Source of the DNA: Chitinophagaceae bacterium | Lineage (GTDB): Bacteria; Bacteroidota; Bacteroidia; Chitinophagales; Chitinophagaceae | Direction of reading: 5' to 3' | Length of the DNA: 64,000 nt | NCBI GenBank assembly: GCA_016720745.1 | Contig: JADKKA010000022.1 | Coordinates: 248,001-312,000 of the forward strand | Part shown: positions 61,074-64,000 of the stretch, piece by piece | Layout of the letters: each line of letters begins with the position of its first letter | Position numbering within the stretch: the stretch's first letter is position 1 | The notes under the pieces: generated by a model | The model's input: the letters and a program-made list of their open reading frames with translations, nothing else | Database searches by the model: none | What the model was told of the DNA's origin: nothing | Program-made: the position numbers and the translations under genes

Positions 61074-61081
61074 CAAAATTA
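61074..61081 (-). promoter_or_regulatory. -7 box that sets the GTG start of the 60429 gene
   Basis: On the minus strand TAATTTTG, an exact TAnnTTTG match, six bases before GTG 61067 and downstream of the alternative ATG at 61109. Confidence 0.45.
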
Positions 61082-61127
61082 GGCAGTTGTTATTGAAATA
61101 GTAAAACAAAAGAGGGTGCTGAATGTT

Positions 61128-61135
61128 TAACTTTG
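61128..61135 (+). promoter_or_regulatory. -7 box of the mrp promoter
   Basis: TAACTTTG matches the consensus and lies 34 bases before the mrp ATG. No -33 box at the usual distance. Confidence 0.45.
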
Positions 61136-61169
61136 CCCTGAAAGACGAGTTTTAACAAATACTTGAAGA

Positions 61170-62264
61170 ATGACTACAGAAAAAATACTGGAAGCACTCA
61201 GTAATGTACAGGAACCTGACCTGGGTAAGGACCTGGTGACCCTCAACATGGTAAAAGATGTGGCGGTCAACGGCAATGATGTTTCATTTACGGTAGTACT
61301 GACGACACCTGCCTGTCCCATGAAAGACATGATCAAAAATGCCTGCGTGAATGCAGTGAAGTTGCTGGTAAATAAAGAAGCAAATGTGCAGGTGAATTTT
61401 ACCTCCAACACTACTACAAAAAGAACAGACGAGGGAAATGTTCTGCCAAGAGTAAAAAATATTATTGCCGTTATCAGTGGCAAGGGTGGAGTGGGTAAAT
61501 CAACCGTGGCCGCCAACCTGGCCCTGGCCCTCTCACAGGGCGGCGCAAAAGTTGGTTTGATGGATGCAGATATCTACGGACCCAGTGTGCCAATCATGTT
61601 TGGTGTAAGGGGAGAAAGACCCATGATGGTTGATGTGGGTGCCGAAAAACCCATGATTGCTCCCCTGGAAAGATATGGTATCAAACTGATCAGTATCGGC
61701 TTACTCGTTGATGAAAAGAATGCAGTGGTATGGCGCGGCCCGATGGCCAGCAGTGCGATCCGGCAGTTTATCACGGATGTGTTCTGGGATGAACTGGATT
61801 ACCTGGTAGTGGATATGCCTCCGGGAACCGGCGATATTCACCTGACCCTGATGCAAACCGTTCCGGTTACAGGAGCCGTGATTGTAACCACCCCGCAGGA
61901 TGTGGCATTAGCCGATGCAAAAAAAGGAATTGCCATGTTCGGACAGGCACAAATGAATGTACCCATCATCGGACTGGTTGAAAACATGAGCTATTTCACT
62001 CCGGCAGAATTACCGGATAACAAATATTATATTTTTGGAAAGGAGGGTGGTAAGCGACTGGCAGATGAATATGATATTCCTTTCCTCGGTCAAATCCCCC
62101 TGGTACAAAGCATCCGCGAAGGCGGTGACCTGGGTATACCGGTGATGATGGGAGATGAAAGCATCACCAAGAAAGCATTCCAGGATTTTGCTTCCATTGT
62201 GGTGCGCAGCATCGCCATGCGGAATGCCAATATGAAGGCAGAAAAAATTGCAGAGACGGTCTAA
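61170..62264 (+). CDS. mrp: Mrp/NBP35-type P-loop ATPase (iron-sulfur carrier family)
   Basis: A 364-residue ATPase of the ApbC/Mrp family that carries or inserts iron-sulfur clusters. Residues 1-80 are the MIP18/DUF59 domain with TTPACPMKD, followed by the P-loop VISGKGGVGKSTVAANLALA (GKGGVGKS 104-111), DADIYGPSVPIMFG and DMPPGTGDIHLTLMQTVPV. The CXXC that binds the bridging cluster in many Mrp proteins, expected after ENMS, is replaced by YFTPAELPDNKYYIFG. I believe this is common in Bacteroidota Mrp proteins. The gene is divergent from the exported protein and followed by a PaiB-like gene. Confidence 0.92.
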   Translation: MTTEKILEALSNVQEPDLGKDLVTLNMVKDVAVNGNDVSFTVVLTTPACPMKDMIKNACVNAVKLLVNKEANVQVNFTSNTTTKRTDEGNVLPRVKNIIAVISGKGGVGKSTVAANLALALSQGGAKVGLMDADIYGPSVPIMFGVRGERPMMVDVGAEKPMIAPLERYGIKLISIGLLVDEKNAVVWRGPMASSAIRQFITDVFWDELDYLVVDMPPGTGDIHLTLMQTVPVTGAVIVTTPQDVALADAKKGIAMFGQAQMNVPIIGLVENMSYFTPAELPDNKYYIFGKEGGKRLADEYDIPFLGQIPLVQSIREGGDLGIPVMMGDESITKKAFQDFASIVVRSIAMRNANMKAEKIAETV

Positions 62265-62326
62265 TGTTCAGCTGTTAACAGTTACACAGTCATTGTCAAC
62301 TTTCCACTTTCAATTTTGAATTTGTT

Positions 62327-62962
62327 ATGTATAATCTTCCCTACTTTAAAAGCGGTAATTCCGGGGAAGTCCTTCAGTTCATGAAGGACCATCCTTTTAT
62401 TATGCTGACAGGAGTTGATGCCAACAACCATCCTATAGCTACTCAGGTGCCGGTATTTATGGATGAGAAGGACGGAAAAATTTTTCTCTCAGGCCACATG
62501 ATGAGAAATGCCGACCACCAGAAAGCTTTTGCCCAAAATTCCAATGTACTGGCCTTATTCACCGGCCCGCATGCTTATGTAAGTGCTACCTGGTATGGAA
62601 ATCCGCATATGGGCAGTACCTGGAATTATATGACTGTTCATGCAAAAGGAACCATTCTTTTTCAGGATGGCGATGCGATTCCGGCCGCACTGGAAAGACT
62701 GAGTCTGCATTATGAAAAAGGAAATCCTGACTCCTCAACAGTATATCATAATCTTCCGGCTGAATACACAGAAAGAATGCTGAAAGGAATTCTGGCATTT
62801 GAAATTGAAATCACAGCCATTGATCATGTGTTCAAACTCAGTCAGAACAGGGACCAGCAAAGTTTTGAAACCATTATCAGCCGGCTGAAAGAACAGGGTG
62901 GCGATGCGCAACTGATTGCAGCAGAAATGGAACAACGAAAATCTAAACTCTTCTCCTCATGA
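62327..62962 (+). CDS. PaiB-like FMN-binding protein
   Basis: A 211-residue FMN-binding split-barrel protein of the PaiB family (named for a Bacillus regulator of sporulation and protease genes; a regulatory role here is not shown). It has MYNLPYFKSGNSGEVLQFMKD, MLTGVDANNHPIATQVPVF, FLSGHMMRNADHQKAF, FTGPHAYVSATWYGNPHMG and TWNYMTVHAKG, all typical. The 62-base gap after mrp has a CTGTTAACAG palindrome at 62270 and T/A-rich repeats. The next gene overlaps its stop by four bases. Confidence 0.9.
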   Translation: MYNLPYFKSGNSGEVLQFMKDHPFIMLTGVDANNHPIATQVPVFMDEKDGKIFLSGHMMRNADHQKAFAQNSNVLALFTGPHAYVSATWYGNPHMGSTWNYMTVHAKGTILFQDGDAIPAALERLSLHYEKGNPDSSTVYHNLPAEYTERMLKGILAFEIEITAIDHVFKLSQNRDQQSFETIISRLKEQGGDAQLIAAEMEQRKSKLFSS

Positions 62963-63885
62963 AATCCGCAGGCAGCATCTTCTTCATTTTAATATTCCTG
63001 TCCTGCACCAATACCAGGAAGATGAAAGACAATCATTCCCCCGCTGCCGGCACCACTTATCAAAGAGAAGCATTTGATCTGCAGGGACACCGGGGCTGTC
63101 GTGGCCTCATGCCTGAGAATACGATTCCCGCCATGCTCCATGCCATTGATCTGGGTGTTACCACGCTGGAAATGGATGTAATAATCACGAAAGACAAAAA
63201 AGTTGTTCTTTCCCACGAGCCATGGTTCGGAAAGGAAATCACGACACTGCCAGACGGTAAATATATTGGGGAGAGAACGGAAAGGACTTACAATATATTC
63301 TGGATGACTTATGAGCAGACAAAGGATTTTGATGTGGGGATGAAACCTCATCCGCGTTTTCCACAGCAGCAAAAGATGAAGGTGAATAAGCCATTATTGG
63401 AAGCTGTATTTGATAGTGTGACACAGGCCATGATGACCAGAAAAAGACCACCCCTTCAATATAATATTGAAACAAAGACCAACCCCGAAGGCGATGGCGT
63501 TTTTCATCCTAAGCCAGCAGAATTTGTAGACCTGCTGATGGAAGTGATTATCAGAAAGGGGATGACCGATTTTGTAACCATTCAGTCTTTTGATTTCAGA
63601 ACCCTGCAATACCTCCATGAAAAATACCCATCCGTAAAAACAGCGATGCTGGTGGAGGATTATGATAAGCTATCACTGAACGATCAGCTCCGGAAATTAG
63701 GTTTTACCGCAACGATTTATAGTCCACATTTTTCATTGGTGAATGCCGCACTGGTTAAGCAATGTCATGATAAAGGGATGAAGCTGATTCCCTGGACCGT
63801 GAATGACAAAAAAACAATCAATGAATTGAAGGCATTGGGAGTGGATGGTGTGATTTCTGACTATCCCAATCTTTATGCTGAATAA
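62959..63885 (+). CDS. Glycerophosphodiester phosphodiesterase lipoprotein
   Basis: Cleaves glycerophosphodiesters to glycerol-3-phosphate and an alcohol in the envelope. The 308-residue protein has a lipoprotein signal (FFILIFLSC, Cys about 15), the GDPD signature GHRGCRGLMPENTIPA with catalytic His, LEMDVIITKDKKVVLSHEP with the metal Glu and Asp and second His, a barrel (PLQYNIETKT, VTIQSFDFRTL) and a C-terminal WTVNDKKTINELKALGVDGVISDYP. It overlaps the PaiB-like gene by ATGA, so the two are co-translated. Confidence 0.93.
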   Translation: MKSAGSIFFILIFLSCTNTRKMKDNHSPAAGTTYQREAFDLQGHRGCRGLMPENTIPAMLHAIDLGVTTLEMDVIITKDKKVVLSHEPWFGKEITTLPDGKYIGERTERTYNIFWMTYEQTKDFDVGMKPHPRFPQQQKMKVNKPLLEAVFDSVTQAMMTRKRPPLQYNIETKTNPEGDGVFHPKPAEFVDLLMEVIIRKGMTDFVTIQSFDFRTLQYLHEKYPSVKTAMLVEDYDKLSLNDQLRKLGFTATIYSPHFSLVNAALVKQCHDKGMKLIPWTVNDKKTINELKALGVDGVISDYPNLYAE

Positions 63886-63888
63886 ACA

Positions 63889-64000
63889 TTAAAATTCAGG
63901 CAGATTTTTCTCATTGAGTCCGAGCCAGTCAAGCGCATTGCGGTACAACAATTTTCTGCTTGTCTTTTTGCCAAGGTCCATTTTCTCAATCAGTTTGCCG
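63889..64000 (-). CDS. C-terminal end of a probable amidohydrolase-like protein
   Basis: A 36-residue open frame on the minus strand runs off the right edge and stops at 63891-63889. It ends KLLYRNALDWLGLNEKNLPEF, similar to the NALxLxGL ends of TIM-barrel amidohydrolases (COG2159 type). Too little is visible to be sure of the family. It converges with the phosphodiesterase gene at a four-base gap. Confidence 0.5.
   Translation of the reverse strand, partial: GKLIEKMDLGKKTSRKLLYRNALDWLGLNEKNLPEF

Noticed and set aside
60429..61109. TonB-dependent receptor fragment
   Set aside because: Only the CarboxypepD_reg-like domain is present; there is no plug or barrel, and the gene has its own signal peptide and stop.

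Overview
The window looks like a chromosomal segment from a Bacteroidota bacterium, most likely family Chitinophagaceae. The family assignment is inferred from gene content and style and was not searched. Supporting signs are a type IX secretion C-terminal domain, -7 promoter boxes of the TAnnTTTG type, a three-subunit transhydrogenase, monofunctional proline dehydrogenase, Bacteroidota-type S1 and Mrp proteins, and few Shine-Dalgarno sites. I see no tRNA, rRNA, CRISPR array, transposase, integrase or phage gene.

Layout. 1-3.9 kb: end of a BaiN/HI0933-type flavoprotein, a PlsC-like acyltransferase, and rpsA with its terminator. 3.9-10.8 kb: a surface-protein unit, made of a 1548-residue SdrD-B-repeat adhesin and a T9SS-sorted partner, bounded by strong terminators. 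10.9-17.6 kb: acyltransferase, acyl-CoA thioesterase, two unusual photolyase/cryptochrome-family proteins, an SDR, proline dehydrogenase and a TerB-like protein. 17.7-27 kb: TPR protein, thyA-folA, a methyltransferase, the pnt operon, a lipoprotein, an rRNA cytosine methyltransferase and a LysM protein. 27.1-28.1 kb: fmt.

28.1-46.1 kb is the least explained part. Eight tightly spaced genes on the minus strand (40399 down to 28085) all encode exported proteins with no clear function: beta-propellers, concanavalin-like domains, TPR/coiled-coil and lipocalin-like domains. A TPR histidine kinase and NarL-type regulator are transcribed divergently from the operon head. Two more exported proteins (one a third paralogue of a family seen twice in the operon) and a second kinase/regulator pair follow. 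I propose that this is an uncharacterised, two-component-controlled envelope or secreted-protein system.

49-64 kb is mostly housekeeping: NamZ-type muramidase, SlyD-like FKBP, pepT, an SPFH protein, an ExbB/ExbD pair (the ExbB carries a canonical EF-hand loop), prmC, ribD, yigZ, an M28 peptidase, 3-hydroxyacyl-CoA dehydrogenase, a carboxypeptidase-regulatory-like protein, mrp, a PaiB-like protein and a glycerophosphodiesterase, ending in a partial amidohydrolase-like gene.

A second theme is short repeats. Gene ends are decorated with exact-register minisatellites (7, 8 and 14 bp units) and REP-like palindromes. Some have entered coding sequence: a palindrome sits in frame inside thyA (9 extra residues), a 14-bp repeat supplies the only standard start codon of yigZ, and another supplies the stop codon of prmC.
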